Positions 1-7,938 of a stretch of 51,203 bases of DNA are shown piece by piece (position 1 is the first letter of the stretch; each line of letters begins with the position of its first letter). The DNA comes from Macrococcoides caseolyticum. Its GTDB lineage: Bacteria > Bacillota > Bacilli > Staphylococcales > Staphylococcaceae. The stretch is from contig NZ_JAHCPS010000013.1 of NCBI RefSeq assembly GCF_021366795.1, forward strand, positions 1 to 51,203, written 5' to 3'. Position numbers and translations under genes: made by a program. Under the pieces are notes generated by a model, which did no database searches, was not told the DNA's origin, and saw nothing but the letters and a program-made list of their open reading frames with translations.

Positions 1-66
1 GAAAATAGAATTCAACAAAAATTAGGCTACTTATCTCCGATAGAATATCGAAAACAAGCAGCCTAA
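1..66 (+). pseudogene. C-terminal end of an IS3-family (OrfB-type) transposase, cut by the window edge
   Basis: The first frame runs without a stop from the window edge to TAA at 64-66 and reads ENRIQQKLGYLSPIEYRKQA followed by a final A. The signature of a glutamine/lysine stretch then 'LGYLSPIEYR' near the stop is typical of the extreme C-terminus of IS3/IS150-type DDE transposases. Only 21 residues are in the window, so whether the transposase is intact cannot be judged. It runs convergent to the HAD gene on the other strand. Confidence 0.75.
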
Positions 67-111
67 TTGAGATGCTTTTTTGTTATGTCTCAAATTAAGG
101 GTTCAGCACCA
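1..111 (+). mobile_element. Right end of an IS3-type insertion sequence
   Basis: After the transposase stop there is a short tail with an inverted repeat (TTGAGA at 67-72, TCTCAA at 88-93). It ends in GGGTTCAGCACCA, whose terminal CA fits the TG...CA ends of IS3-family elements. The boundary at about 111 is inferred from this; the left end and any target duplication lie outside the window. The element would sit only about 20 bp downstream of the HAD stop codon. Confidence 0.55.
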
Positions 112-131
112 TAGAAACGGTGCCATTTTTT
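105..131 (+). terminator. Hairpin plus T-run at the IS/chromosome junction
   Basis: GCACC and GGTGC arms enclose an 8-nt loop and are followed by CATTTTTTT on the plus strand. This could stop transcription leaving the IS before it runs antisense into the HAD gene. On the minus strand there is no T-run, so it is a poor terminator for the HAD gene. Confidence 0.5.
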
Positions 132-133
132 TA

Positions 134-826
134 TTATAAACCTAATTTACCAATCATCTCGTCTACACTATTTAAAACGATATCCGCATTACGCAAATCT
201 TGTGCATCACCTGACCCTGATAATACACCGACAACTTTACCCGCTTCACCATTTCGGCCAAGTTGTACGTCCATTTCAGTGTCTCCAACCATCATCGTGT
301 CAGCAGCATCAACTTTAAAGTGTGTCATAATTTCCTGTAATAATTCTTTTTGTGGTTTGTGATACTTAGAAGAATCACTCGTCACAATTAAGTCAAAATA
401 CGTACGGATATTATATTTATCGACAAATAAATCCATAGATGCAGTATCATCTGCTGAAACAATCGCAAGTTTATATCCTTTGTCATGCAATTGCTTCAAC
501 GTCTCTAGTACACCTTCGATTATTGTTATACTTGCCGCTTCGTTGTCTGATGTTAAATGTTCAATCTTCTGAAGTAACCAGCTGGCCATCGCATCACCAT
601 TCGGTAATTTCTCTATACTTTCAACTACAGTCCTTGTAGATTTGGCTCCGATCACTTTATCAATCTTATCATCCACAATACCAAATGCATCTTTAATCTC
701 CGACTTCGGAACATTTATATTTGTTCTTACAGAGAATTCATTAATTAAATCATCGGCAAGTTTCACCATATGAGAGCCAAGTTCCATTAATGTACCATCT
801 TTGTCAAACACGATTAATTTTACCAA
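134..826 (-). CDS. HAD-superfamily hydrolase (phosphoglycolate-phosphatase-like)
   Basis: Predicted cytoplasmic small-molecule phosphatase. Seen: motif I FDKDGTL with the two catalytic Asp near the N-terminus, motif II Ser in IVSADD, a motif III Lys in KYHKPQ, and motif IV GDTEMD with the acidic pair. A cap-like insertion follows motif I. The frame opens with an ATG at 844, but the Shine-Dalgarno GGAGTG lies inside that extension, six bases before a TTG at 826, which gives a protein beginning MVKLIVFDKDG; I prefer the TTG. It is the last gene of the ilvE - PTS IIC - HAD run, 31-49 bp after the PTS gene depending on start. The substrate cannot be told from sequence; a sugar phosphate is plausible given the PTS neighbour. 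Confidence 0.85.
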   Translation of the reverse strand: MVKLIVFDKDGTLMELGSHMVKLADDLINEFSVRTNINVPKSEIKDAFGIVDDKIDKVIGAKSTRTVVESIEKLPNGDAMASWLLQKIEHLTSDNEAASITIIEGVLETLKQLHDKGYKLAIVSADDTASMDLFVDKYNIRTYFDLIVTSDSSKYHKPQKELLQEIMTHFKVDAADTMMVGDTEMDVQLGRNGEAGKVVGVLSGSGDAQDLRNADIVLNSVDEMIGKLGL

Positions 827-875
827 CTGAGACACTCCATTCATGTTTTTCTATATTATATAATGAAGTGCTCTA

Positions 876-1910
876 TTAATTCACTTCTAAATGCAGATCC
901 CCTGGTTTCACCCATTGTCTTGGTCTCATGACTAAATGGTGTACAAGCAACGTTACGACTAATGGAACAAAAATCCCAGCCGCAATAAACTGTAGCAATA
1001 CGCCCACACCTTGTGCATTGAGTATTTGGATTGGCGCAATAAGAGCACATAATCCAAGTCCTGCGATTTCAAAAGGTAGTTTCATATTAAATATGAGAAC
1101 GGCAACCGGTCCAGCAACTGCAGCAGCAATGAGTGGCGCAATCGTTACGCGTGGATTCTTAACGATATTCGGAAATTGAACTTTTGGCGTACAGATAGAT
1201 TGAGCAAGAAATCCACCTAAATCATTTTCCCTAAAACTCATTACGGTATACCCGACAAATTGTGCTGAGATACCAACAAGTGCTGCACTAGATGCATGTG
1301 GATCAAGTTGGAGTGCGACAGCTAATGCTGCACTTGAGGCAGGCGTCATTACGAGTACAGCAAATACAATAGCGATAACGATAGACGCTAGCAAGGGTTG
1401 ATGACTCACCGTTGATGTAATCCATTTAGAAATAGTAACTAATGTTGGCGAAATCACCTTAGACAAGTAAAAACCTGCAATACTGCCGGCAAGTATGCTT
1501 GATAGCGGTACCGCCATTAAATCAAGAAATGTCTTACCCGTCACTTTCTTACCAACAAATGTTGCAATGATGGCTGCTATAATAGCACCAATGGGCTCTC
1601 CAGTAACGATGTTATATGCATCATCCACTTTAGTAATTGCATTACCACCGACAGCCGCACTAATCATACTTGCAACAATTGTTAATCCATTTGCACCTAG
1701 ACTAACTGCAATTGCTCCTCCAAGTGCAGGTGTCATTAAATATGTTGCAATCGTTCCAATCATAACGAGTAAATCGATATGTAGCAATCCACCGACCGAT
1801 TTTAATAACAATCCTACCCCTAAAGACACAAGAATGGCTGCTGAAATACCTCCTGCACCCTTTTCCATCCTATCCATCCAATATGATTTTTCACTGGTTG
1901 TACTTACCAT
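876..1910 (-). CDS. PTS-type sugar transporter subunit IIC (EIIC_2 family)
   Basis: Very hydrophobic protein of about 344 residues with roughly nine to ten membrane segments and many Gly/Ala/Ser-rich helices (for example LGGAIAVSLGANGL and TPASSAALAVAL). It resembles the single-gene PTS_EIIC_2 membrane proteins of staphylococci. No EIIA or EIIB gene is nearby, so the phosphate donor and substrate are unknown and true PTS transport is not shown. An ATG at 1916 overlaps the Shine-Dalgarno; the second ATG at 1910 has AAGGAGG at good spacing and is preferred. The SD follows the ilvE stop directly, so translation is probably coupled to ilvE. Confidence 0.8.
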   Translation of the reverse strand: MVSTTSEKSYWMDRMEKGAGGISAAILVSLGVGLLLKSVGGLLHIDLLVMIGTIATYLMTPALGGAIAVSLGANGLTIVASMISAAVGGNAITKVDDAYNIVTGEPIGAIIAAIIATFVGKKVTGKTFLDLMAVPLSSILAGSIAGFYLSKVISPTLVTISKWITSTVSHQPLLASIVIAIVFAVLVMTPASSAALAVALQLDPHASSAALVGISAQFVGYTVMSFRENDLGGFLAQSICTPKVQFPNIVKNPRVTIAPLIAAAVAGPVAVLIFNMKLPFEIAGLGLCALIAPIQILNAQGVGVLLQFIAAGIFVPLVVTLLVHHLVMRPRQWVKPGDLHLEVN

Positions 1911-1922
1911 AGACATTCCTCC

Positions 1923-2993
1923 TTATTGCGTTACTTTTACTGTCCATCCAAATGTATCTTCTGACGTCCCATTTTGAATTGAAGTATATGCTTCGTACAA
2001 TCTATTTGTAACTGCGCCTGTTTTAAAGTGATTAATTACCGCTATTTCTTCTTTATATTTAATTTCACCTACAGGAGACACGACAACGGCAGTACCTGAA
2101 CCAAAGATTTCAGTGATGTCACCATTTTTCGCAGCATTAAATACTTCTTCAATTGCAATCTTACGTTCTTCAACTTCATATCCTAAACGCTGTGCTAGTT
2201 CTAAAATAGACTTGCGTGTAATACCTGGTAAGATACTACCATTAAGTGCAGGTGTCACAAGCTTATTGCCATACACAAAGAAGATATTCATACTCCCTAC
2301 TTCTTCGACAAATTGTTGTTCAACACCATCAAGCCATAATACTTGATCATATCCGAGCTTCGATGCTTTAGACTGTGCTAGTAAACTCGCTGCATAGTTG
2401 CCGGCAACTTTAGCGAATCCAACGCCACCACGTACTGCACGAACATATTCATCTTCTACGTAAATCTTCGTCGGTAGTAGTTGACCGTCGCCATAATATG
2501 CACCAACTGGAGATAAAATGATTAGGAATTTATATTGATTGGCAGGTCGAACACCTAAAAATGGTTCCGTCGCAAAAACAACCGGACGGATATAAAGTGA
2601 TTGGCCCGGCTCTGAAGGCACCCACTCCTGTTCTAACTTTACGAGTTCTTTTAAACCATCAAGTGCTACCGCTTCATCAATTTGAGGCATATCAAGTCGT
2701 GCAAGTGACTGATTCAAACGTTTAAAGTTTTGATCTGGACGGAATAACTGGATACCTCCATCTGTGCGATATGCTTTCAACCCTTCAAATACAGACTGAC
2801 CATAATGAATACTTTGTGATGCTGGTGACATTTCTATAGTTTGATAAGGCGTAATCTTTGCATCATGCCAACCTTTGTCTTCTGTGTAATCCATACTAAA
2901 CATATAATCCGTAAAATATCGACCAAATCCTAATTGACTTTGGTCTGGTTTTTGCTTCAGTTGCTCGCATTTCTCAAATTTGATTTGTACCAT
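1923..2993 (-). CDS. ilvE: Branched-chain amino-acid aminotransferase
   Basis: PLP enzyme of fold class IV that transfers the amino group between glutamate and the keto acids of Leu, Ile and Val. Seen: [13 protein letters not shown] near the N-terminus, the PLP lysine in [13 protein letters not shown] (about K195), and the phosphate-loop-like [10 protein letters not shown] near the C-terminus. Length 356 residues is normal for the family. The open frame extends 19 codons further upstream, but GGAGGGATAAT precedes the ATG at 2993, which I take as the start. It heads a short operon with the PTS IIC and HAD genes. Two CodY-like boxes upstream suggest branched-chain-amino-acid repression. Confidence 0.95.
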   Translation of the reverse strand: MVQIKFEKCEQLKQKPDQSQLGFGRYFTDYMFSMDYTEDKGWHDAKITPYQTIEMSPASQSIHYGQSVFEGLKAYRTDGGIQLFRPDQNFKRLNQSLARLDMPQIDEAVALDGLKELVKLEQEWVPSEPGQSLYIRPVVFATEPFLGVRPANQYKFLIILSPVGAYYGDGQLLPTKIYVEDEYVRAVRGGVGFAKVAGNYAASLLAQSKASKLGYDQVLWLDGVEQQFVEEVGSMNIFFVYGNKLVTPALNGSILPGITRKSILELAQRLGYEVEERKIAIEEVFNAAKNGDITEIFGSGTAVVVSPVGEIKYKEEIAVINHFKTGAVTNRLYEAYTSIQNGTSEDTFGWTVKVTQ

Positions 2994-3022
2994 ATTATCC
3001 CTCCAATAATTTAATAAATTTA

Positions 3023-3050
3023 AGTATAACAAAAAAAATATACATTTCAA
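3023..3050 (-). promoter_or_regulatory. ilvE promoter
   Basis: On the minus strand TTGAAA (3045-3050) is followed after 16 bp by TATACT (3023-3028) with an extended TGT just before it. It lies about 30 bp upstream of the ilvE start codon. Confidence 0.65.
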
Positions 3051-3052
3051 TT

Positions 3053-3067
3053 AATTTTCAGAATTTT
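3053..3067. promoter_or_regulatory. CodY-box-like operator, proximal
   Basis: AATTTTCAGAATTTT matches the CodY consensus AATTTTCWGAAAATT at 13 of 15 positions. It lies immediately upstream of the ilvE -35 hexamer. CodY represses branched-chain amino-acid genes in Firmicutes when Ile/Leu/Val and GTP are plentiful; its action here is inferred. Confidence 0.6.
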
Positions 3068-3083
3068 TAAATTTATTTAAATT

Positions 3084-3098
3084 AATTTTCATAAAATT
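3084..3098. promoter_or_regulatory. CodY-box-like operator, distal
   Basis: AATTTTCATAAAATT matches the CodY consensus at 14 of 15 positions. It lies 16 bp upstream of the proximal box, between the tdh terminator and the ilvE promoter. Confidence 0.6.
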
Positions 3099-3126
3099 AA
3101 AAAAAGCAGATCTGTAAAGATCTGCT
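3098..3126 (-). terminator. Rho-independent terminator of tdh
   Basis: On the minus strand AAGCAGATC and GATCTGCTT arms with a short loop are followed by a run of T. It lies about 20 bp after the tdh stop. Confidence 0.85.
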
Positions 3127-3146
3127 TAAGTAATTATTATATATAA

Positions 3147-4100
3147 TTATTTATTTTCTTTCGCTTTGATTGCTGTAAGCATTTCTTCAGTCATCTTATC
3201 TAAGTCAAACTTAGGATCAAAGCCCCATTGTTTTTTCGCTTCTGTTGCATCAATTGAATTTGGCCAGCTTTCAGCAATCCCTTGACGTACTGGATCTACA
3301 TCATAATCTAACTCGAAATCCGGAATCTGTTTACGAATACTTGCTGCTACCATTTCAGGATCGATACTCATTGCTGTAACGTTAAATGCGTTACGGTCTT
3401 TTAAATTCTCCGCTGGCGCTTCCATTAACTTGATGATTGCATCAATTGCATCGTCCATAAACATCATATCCATGAAAGTATCTTTTCCAATATATGAAGT
3501 ATACTTGCCTTCACGTACAGCTTTAAAGTAGATTTCAACTGCATAATCAGTCGTTCCGCCGCCCGGTTCTTTAACGTGAGAAATAAGTCCAGGGAAACGA
3601 ACACCACGAGTATCTACACCAAATTTGTGGAAGTAGTAATCACACAGTAATTCACCTGATACTTTGTTCACACCATACATAGTCGTAGGACGTTGAATCG
3701 TCACTTGTGGCGTATTATCTGCTGGTGTGCTTGGTCCAAATGCGCCGATTGATGATGGCGTAAAGAATTGCATATTGTATTTTCGTGCAACTTCTAAAGC
3801 GTTTAATAGACCACCCATATTTAAGTTCCATGCGAAGACTGGGTTCTTTTCCGCAGTCGCTGATAATAATGCTGCCATATGCATAATTGTATCTGCTTTA
3901 AATTCTCCTGCTAATTTATCCATTTTTTCTGCATCAGTAACATCTAATGCTTCGAATGGACCTTCTAATACTTTAGCGCCTTCTTCAGGACGACGTAAGT
4001 CCGTCGCTAATACATTCTCAACACCATAAATTTCACGTAATTTTAACGTTAATTCTGTACCAATTTGGCCTAACGCACCTGTGATCATAATTCTTTTCAT
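3147..4100 (-). CDS. tdh: L-threonine 3-dehydrogenase, SDR/epimerase type
   Basis: 317-residue extended short-chain dehydrogenase. Seen: Rossmann glycine motif TGALGQIG (residues 7-14), Ser116/117 in TPSSIGAFG, and the catalytic Tyr142-xxx-Lys146 in MYGVNK. Proteins of this type were first called UDP-glucose-epimerase-like but oxidise L-threonine to 2-amino-3-ketobutyrate with NAD. The assignment is supported by the adjacent kbl, whose product cleaves that intermediate to glycine and acetyl-CoA. It has its own upstream region with a cre-like site and an 8-bp inverted repeat, and its own terminator. The main alternative is another sugar-nucleotide epimerase, which the context makes less likely. 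Confidence 0.88.
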   Translation of the reverse strand: MKRIMITGALGQIGTELTLKLREIYGVENVLATDLRRPEEGAKVLEGPFEALDVTDAEKMDKLAGEFKADTIMHMAALLSATAEKNPVFAWNLNMGGLLNALEVARKYNMQFFTPSSIGAFGPSTPADNTPQVTIQRPTTMYGVNKVSGELLCDYYFHKFGVDTRGVRFPGLISHVKEPGGGTTDYAVEIYFKAVREGKYTSYIGKDTFMDMMFMDDAIDAIIKLMEAPAENLKDRNAFNVTAMSIDPEMVAASIRKQIPDFELDYDVDPVRQGIAESWPNSIDATEAKKQWGFDPKFDLDKMTEEMLTAIKAKENK

Positions 4101-4120
4101 TGTGAAAACTCCCTTTATAC

Positions 4121-4145
4121 AATTGTACTCCTAGTGTGTACAATT
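4121..4145. promoter_or_regulatory. Inverted repeat upstream of tdh
   Basis: AATTGTAC and GTACAATT are perfect 8-bp arms separated by 9 bp, just upstream of the tdh ribosome binding site. It could be an operator or a 5' UTR hairpin; no regulator is named by the sequence. Confidence 0.4.
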
Positions 4146-4181
4146 AGTTATATTGATATTTATTTCTTCATTCATCTTACA

Positions 4182-4197
4182 ATAAAAACGTTTACAT
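4182..4197 (-). promoter_or_regulatory. cre-like (CcpA) site upstream of tdh
   Basis: On the minus strand ATGTAAACGTTTTTAT fits the cre consensus WTGNAARCGNWWWCAW at 15 of 16 positions. It would place threonine breakdown under carbon catabolite repression, as is common for amino-acid catabolic genes in Firmicutes. Confidence 0.55.
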
Positions 4198-4215
4198 GTC
4201 CATTAGGGATAAACA

Positions 4216-4255
4216 TAAAAATCATCAGGCGTTTTTACTACCCCTGATGATTTTA
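4216..4255 (-). terminator. Rho-independent terminator of kbl
   Basis: On the minus strand AATCATCAGGGG and GCCTGATGATT form a stem ending in TTTTTATG. It lies directly after the kbl stop, so kbl and tdh are probably separate transcripts. Confidence 0.8.
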
Positions 4256-4258
4256 TCA

Positions 4259-5449
4259 TTATTTAATAATATTTAATTCTTTTCCTACACGTTCGTAAAT
4301 TGCTAATGCTTCATCTAGCATTTCTTTTGTATGTGCTGCAGTTGGCATATTACGTACACGACCTGTTCCCTTTGGTACCGTTGGGAAGACGATTGATTTC
4401 GCGTATACGCCCTCTTCCATTAAGCGCTTAGAGAATTCTTGTGTTGTTTTCTCATCACCAATAATACAAGGTGTAATTGGTGTTTCAGAATGCCCGATAT
4501 CAAAACCTAATTTTTTAAGACCGTCTTTTAAATAGTTACCGTTTTCCCATAACTTATCATGTAATTCTGTTGATTCCATTAAGATATCAATTGCTTCAGT
4601 AATCGCGCGTGTATCTCCTGGTGTTAAAGACGTTGAGAATAAGAACGGACGTCCAGCTACTTTTAACCAGTCAATTAAATCTTTAGAACCTGCAACATAA
4701 CCCCCTACTACACCGATTGCTTTTGATAAAGTACCGATTTGGAAGTCGATTTTGTCTTGTAAACCGAAATGTTTAACTGTTCCTGCACCTTTACCCATTA
4801 CACCTGAACCATGTGCATCATCCACATATGTGATTAATCCAAACTCTTCAGCAATTTCAACAATTTCAGGTAACTTCGCAACGTCACCATCCATAGAGAA
4901 TACACCATCTGTAATATACATTACCTTTTTGTATAAACCTGATTCTACTGCTTCTTTCGCTTTCGCGCGTAAATCTTCCATGTCTGAATGTTTAACACGG
5001 ATAATTTTCGCTTTAGATAATCGACAACCATCAATAATTGATGCGTGGTTTAATTCATCTGAAAGAATCGCATCTTCTTTATTCATTACAGCACTAATTG
5101 CTGCCATGTTACAGTTAAATCCAGATTGGAAGGCTACTGCAGCTTCAGTTCCTTTAAATTCAGCAAGTTTCTCTTCTAATTGTACGTGTAAATCTAATGT
5201 ACCATTAATTGTACGTACAGCACCTGCACCTACACCATGAGAATCGATTGCTTCTTTTGCAACTTGCTTTAAACGATCATTTGTTGCTAAACCTAAATAG
5301 TTATTAGAAGAAAGGTTAATTAATTCTTTACCTTTAATTTTAATCTTCGGACCATTTGCACCTTCTACTACATTAATTTCATTATATAGACCATTATCTT
5401 TTAGGTAGTCTAAATTTTCTTTTAAGAATGACTCTAATACTTTTGACAT
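4259..5449 (-). CDS. kbl: 2-amino-3-ketobutyrate coenzyme A ligase (glycine C-acetyltransferase)
   Basis: 396-residue alpha-oxoamine synthase with PLP. Seen: SSNNYLGL (residues 47-54), [11 protein letters not shown] with the ring-stacking His (about 135), DDAHGSG (210-216), and the PLP Lys243 in IGTLSKAIG. It cleaves 2-amino-3-ketobutyrate with CoA to glycine and acetyl-CoA, the second step after Tdh. AAGGGGTG lies upstream of the ATG. Glycine C-acetyltransferase and 7-keto-8-aminopelargonate synthase look alike; the neighbouring tdh and the absence of biotin genes favour kbl. Confidence 0.92.
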   Translation of the reverse strand: MSKVLESFLKENLDYLKDNGLYNEINVVEGANGPKIKIKGKELINLSSNNYLGLATNDRLKQVAKEAIDSHGVGAGAVRTINGTLDLHVQLEEKLAEFKGTEAAVAFQSGFNCNMAAISAVMNKEDAILSDELNHASIIDGCRLSKAKIIRVKHSDMEDLRAKAKEAVESGLYKKVMYITDGVFSMDGDVAKLPEIVEIAEEFGLITYVDDAHGSGVMGKGAGTVKHFGLQDKIDFQIGTLSKAIGVVGGYVAGSKDLIDWLKVAGRPFLFSTSLTPGDTRAITEAIDILMESTELHDKLWENGNYLKDGLKKLGFDIGHSETPITPCIIGDEKTTQEFSKRLMEEGVYAKSIVFPTVPKGTGRVRNMPTAAHTKEMLDEALAIYERVGKELNIIK

Positions 5450-5519
5450 TGATATAACACCCCTTAATTGTGATTTTCAAATACATCATATCATAAAGAA
5501 ATATGAACTGCTATCGAAT

Positions 5520-5535
5520 AAGGAAACGGTTTCTG
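5520..5535 (+). promoter_or_regulatory. cre-like palindrome between kbl and the amidohydrolase genes
   Basis: AAGGAAACGGTTTCTG carries the palindromic core GAAAC-G-GTTTC and matches the cre consensus at about 13 of 16 positions. It lies in the 156-bp divergent region and could serve either direction. Weaker than the tdh site. Confidence 0.35.
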
Positions 5536-5605
5536 AAAAACCAAGAAGTTTAAATATTCTAATATCTTTGATACACTTAAAGCACTATATTAAAGGAGTG
5601 AGTCT

Positions 5606-6769
5606 ATGGACATACACCAAATCATTGCACATGAAACAGAAGAACTCATCAATATCCGTAGATATCTACACATGCATCCCGAATTATCTTTCCAGGAAAT
5701 ACACACTTATCAATTTATTTTAGAACAATTACAGCAACTTGAGCATTTTACCATTCGTGAACATGTCGGTGAGAAAGGTATCGTCGCTACCATTCAACAC
5801 AATAATGGGCCATCCATTGCTTTTCGTGCAGATTTTGATGCATTACCGATTCAAGATCAAAAGGATGTGCCTTATCAATCACAAAATAAAGGCGTTATGC
5901 ACGCTTGTGGTCATGATGGGCATACATCCATCCTGCTAGGTGTTGCACGCGTGTTAAATCAACATTATGATGCGATTAATGGTACCGTTGTTCTTATATT
6001 TCAATTTGGTGAAGAATTAGCCCCCGGCGGCGCTGAACCAATGACAAATGACGGTGCTTTAAAAGGTGTCGACCGCGTTTATGGTAATCATTTATGGTCG
6101 CCATTTGAAGTAGGTGCCGTTCATAGTAAATATGATGCGTTACTCGCTAGTCCAGATATGTTTAGCATAACGATTCAAGGAAAAGGCGGACACGGTGCCC
6201 ATCCCGATACTGCTATAGATGCGATTGTAGCGATGGCGACATTCATCACGAATCTTCAAACCATTGTATCGAGAAGTGTTCCACCCACAAGTGAAGCTGT
6301 ATTAACAATTGGCAAAGTTGTTGCAGGTAATGCATTTAATATTATAAGTGATTCAGCTTTTTGTACTGGTACTGTTCGTACTTTTGACCCAGAAATAAAA
6401 GCATTAATAAAAAGAAAGATAGATAATGAATTAATTGGCCTATCTATATCTAAAGGCATTACATATACTTTAGATTACGTCGATGGGTATCCTGCTGTTA
6501 TCAACCATAATGAATGTGTCGATGTCATCCGTCGTGCAGTTCAACGTTCAAATTTACCTTATCAAGAGATGCGCCAAGTCATGATTGGTGAAGACTTTTC
6601 ATATTACTTACAGCATCAACCTGGTGCATTCTTCTTTACTGCAGCAGGTAATACTGATAAAGGTATTACAGCTCCGCATCATCATCCATTATTTGATTTT
6701 GATGAAAGTGCAATGAATGATGCCTTAAAAGTATTTTTAAATATTTTAGTTGAGGAAGGTGTTTTATGA
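5606..6769 (+). CDS. M20-family amidohydrolase, copy 1 of 3 (hippurate/N-acyl-amino-acid hydrolase type)
   Basis: 387-residue dimetal hydrolase of the M20D (HipO/IAA-amino-acid hydrolase) type. Seen: RRYLHMHPELSF at the N-terminus, RADFDALPIQD (74-84), metal ligands in HACGHDGHT (C101, H103), GEE (136-137) and NHLW (H162), the dimerisation-domain GKGGHGAHP, then GEDFSYYL and PHHHP near the end. All ligands are present, so it should be active. AAAGGAG precedes the start. Its stop overlaps the next start (ATGA, 6766-6769), so the three genes form one operon. Natural substrate unknown; N-acylated amino acids or peptides are likely. Confidence 0.9.
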   Translation: MDIHQIIAHETEELINIRRYLHMHPELSFQEIHTYQFILEQLQQLEHFTIREHVGEKGIVATIQHNNGPSIAFRADFDALPIQDQKDVPYQSQNKGVMHACGHDGHTSILLGVARVLNQHYDAINGTVVLIFQFGEELAPGGAEPMTNDGALKGVDRVYGNHLWSPFEVGAVHSKYDALLASPDMFSITIQGKGGHGAHPDTAIDAIVAMATFITNLQTIVSRSVPPTSEAVLTIGKVVAGNAFNIISDSAFCTGTVRTFDPEIKALIKRKIDNELIGLSISKGITYTLDYVDGYPAVINHNECVDVIRRAVQRSNLPYQEMRQVMIGEDFSYYLQHQPGAFFFTAAGNTDKGITAPHHHPLFDFDESAMNDALKVFLNILVEEGVL

Positions 6770-7938
6770 TAAATCAAGTTGAACAATATTATGATGAACT
6801 TGTTGCGCTGCGTCGCCACTTTCATATGTATCCCGAATTATCCTTCCAGGAAACAAAAACACCGCAATTTATCGCTCAGTACTTATCAGATTTAGGTATA
6901 ACCGTAGAAACAGGTGTAGGTGGTCGCGGTGTAGTCGGTCGCCTTATTAAAGATGACCAACGCCCAACCCTTGCGATACGTGCTGACTTTGATGCCCTTC
7001 CGATACAAGATGAGAAAGAGGTTCCTTACAAGTCAAAAGTCCCTGGTGTCATGCATGCTTGTGGACATGATGCCCATACCGCAGTATTACTTATTACTGC
7101 TAAAATTCTTGCTGAAAATTTTGATCATATTAATGGTAATTTAGTCTTTATCCATCAACATGCTGAAGAAGTAGATCCTGGTGGTGCTATTCAAATGATT
7201 GCAGATAATTGTTTAAAGGGTGTTGATGCAATTATTGGTCAACATGTTTCAAGTTCACTTGATGTTGGTAAGATTGGCTATAAATATGGAACTGCTACAG
7301 GTATCCCTGATGACTTCTGGATTACGATTCAAGGGAAAGGCGGACATGCTGCACACCCCAATACCACAATCGATCCTGTGGCAGCAACCATTCGTTTATG
7401 TAATGATCTACAGTACATTGTTTCACGTAAAACGAATCCAACAACACCGGCAGTACTTTCAATTACACAACTTGATGCGGGTGATCAAAATAACGTGATT
7501 CCTGATACTGCTAGAATTGCGGGTACAATACGAACGTTTGATGCTGATACTCAAAACTTAATGTATGAAGAACTTAAAAAATGTCTGGAAGGTTTAGTAA
7601 CAACCATGGGCATTACATATGAATTAAAATATTTAAAAGGGTATCCACCTGTTGTAAACACAACACATGAAACAGATTTAATTGTCGGGGCAGCGCGTAA
7701 AATAGAAAGTGTGGAAGAACTTGTAGAATTAGAACCTTCTTTAGGTGGCGAAGACTTCTCCTATTATTTACAGCGCGTCCCTGGTTCATTCTTTTATACT
7801 GGAACACGAAATGTAAACTTTAAAGCGGACTTCCCACATCATCATCCTAAATTTGATATAGATGAGAAGGGATTACTTAATGCTGTAAAAGTATTTGTTC
7901 AAGCAACTGAAGATTTCTTTAATGAAGGAGGAATATAA
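6766..7938 (+). CDS. M20-family amidohydrolase, copy 2 of 3
   Basis: 390 residues, clearly paralogous to the genes on both sides over the whole length. Seen: RRHFHMYPELSFQE, RADFDALPIQDEK (72-84), HACGHDAHT (C99, H101), AEE (134-135), GQH (H160), GKGGHAAHP, GGEDFSYYL and PHHHPKFDID. All metal ligands are kept. One difference is Tyr instead of His in the N-terminal 'HMxPELSF' motif. It overlaps copy 1 by four bases and ends one codon before copy 3, with the GGAGGA ribosome binding site of copy 3 inside its last codons. Confidence 0.9.
   Translation: MINQVEQYYDELVALRRHFHMYPELSFQETKTPQFIAQYLSDLGITVETGVGGRGVVGRLIKDDQRPTLAIRADFDALPIQDEKEVPYKSKVPGVMHACGHDAHTAVLLITAKILAENFDHINGNLVFIHQHAEEVDPGGAIQMIADNCLKGVDAIIGQHVSSSLDVGKIGYKYGTATGIPDDFWITIQGKGGHAAHPNTTIDPVAATIRLCNDLQYIVSRKTNPTTPAVLSITQLDAGDQNNVIPDTARIAGTIRTFDADTQNLMYEELKKCLEGLVTTMGITYELKYLKGYPPVVNTTHETDLIVGAARKIESVEELVELEPSLGGEDFSYYLQRVPGSFFYTGTRNVNFKADFPHHHPKFDIDEKGLLNAVKVFVQATEDFFNEGGI

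Noticed and set aside
2994-3050. Hydrophobic 19-residue N-terminal extension of IlvE
   Set aside because: It covers the promoter -10 region and -35; IlvE is cytoplasmic and the ATG at 2993 has a good SD.
4105-4143. A tdh promoter made of TTGTAC and TATAAA
   Set aside because: The -10 would lie so close to the ribosome binding site that the transcript would start within it; better seen as an inverted repeat.
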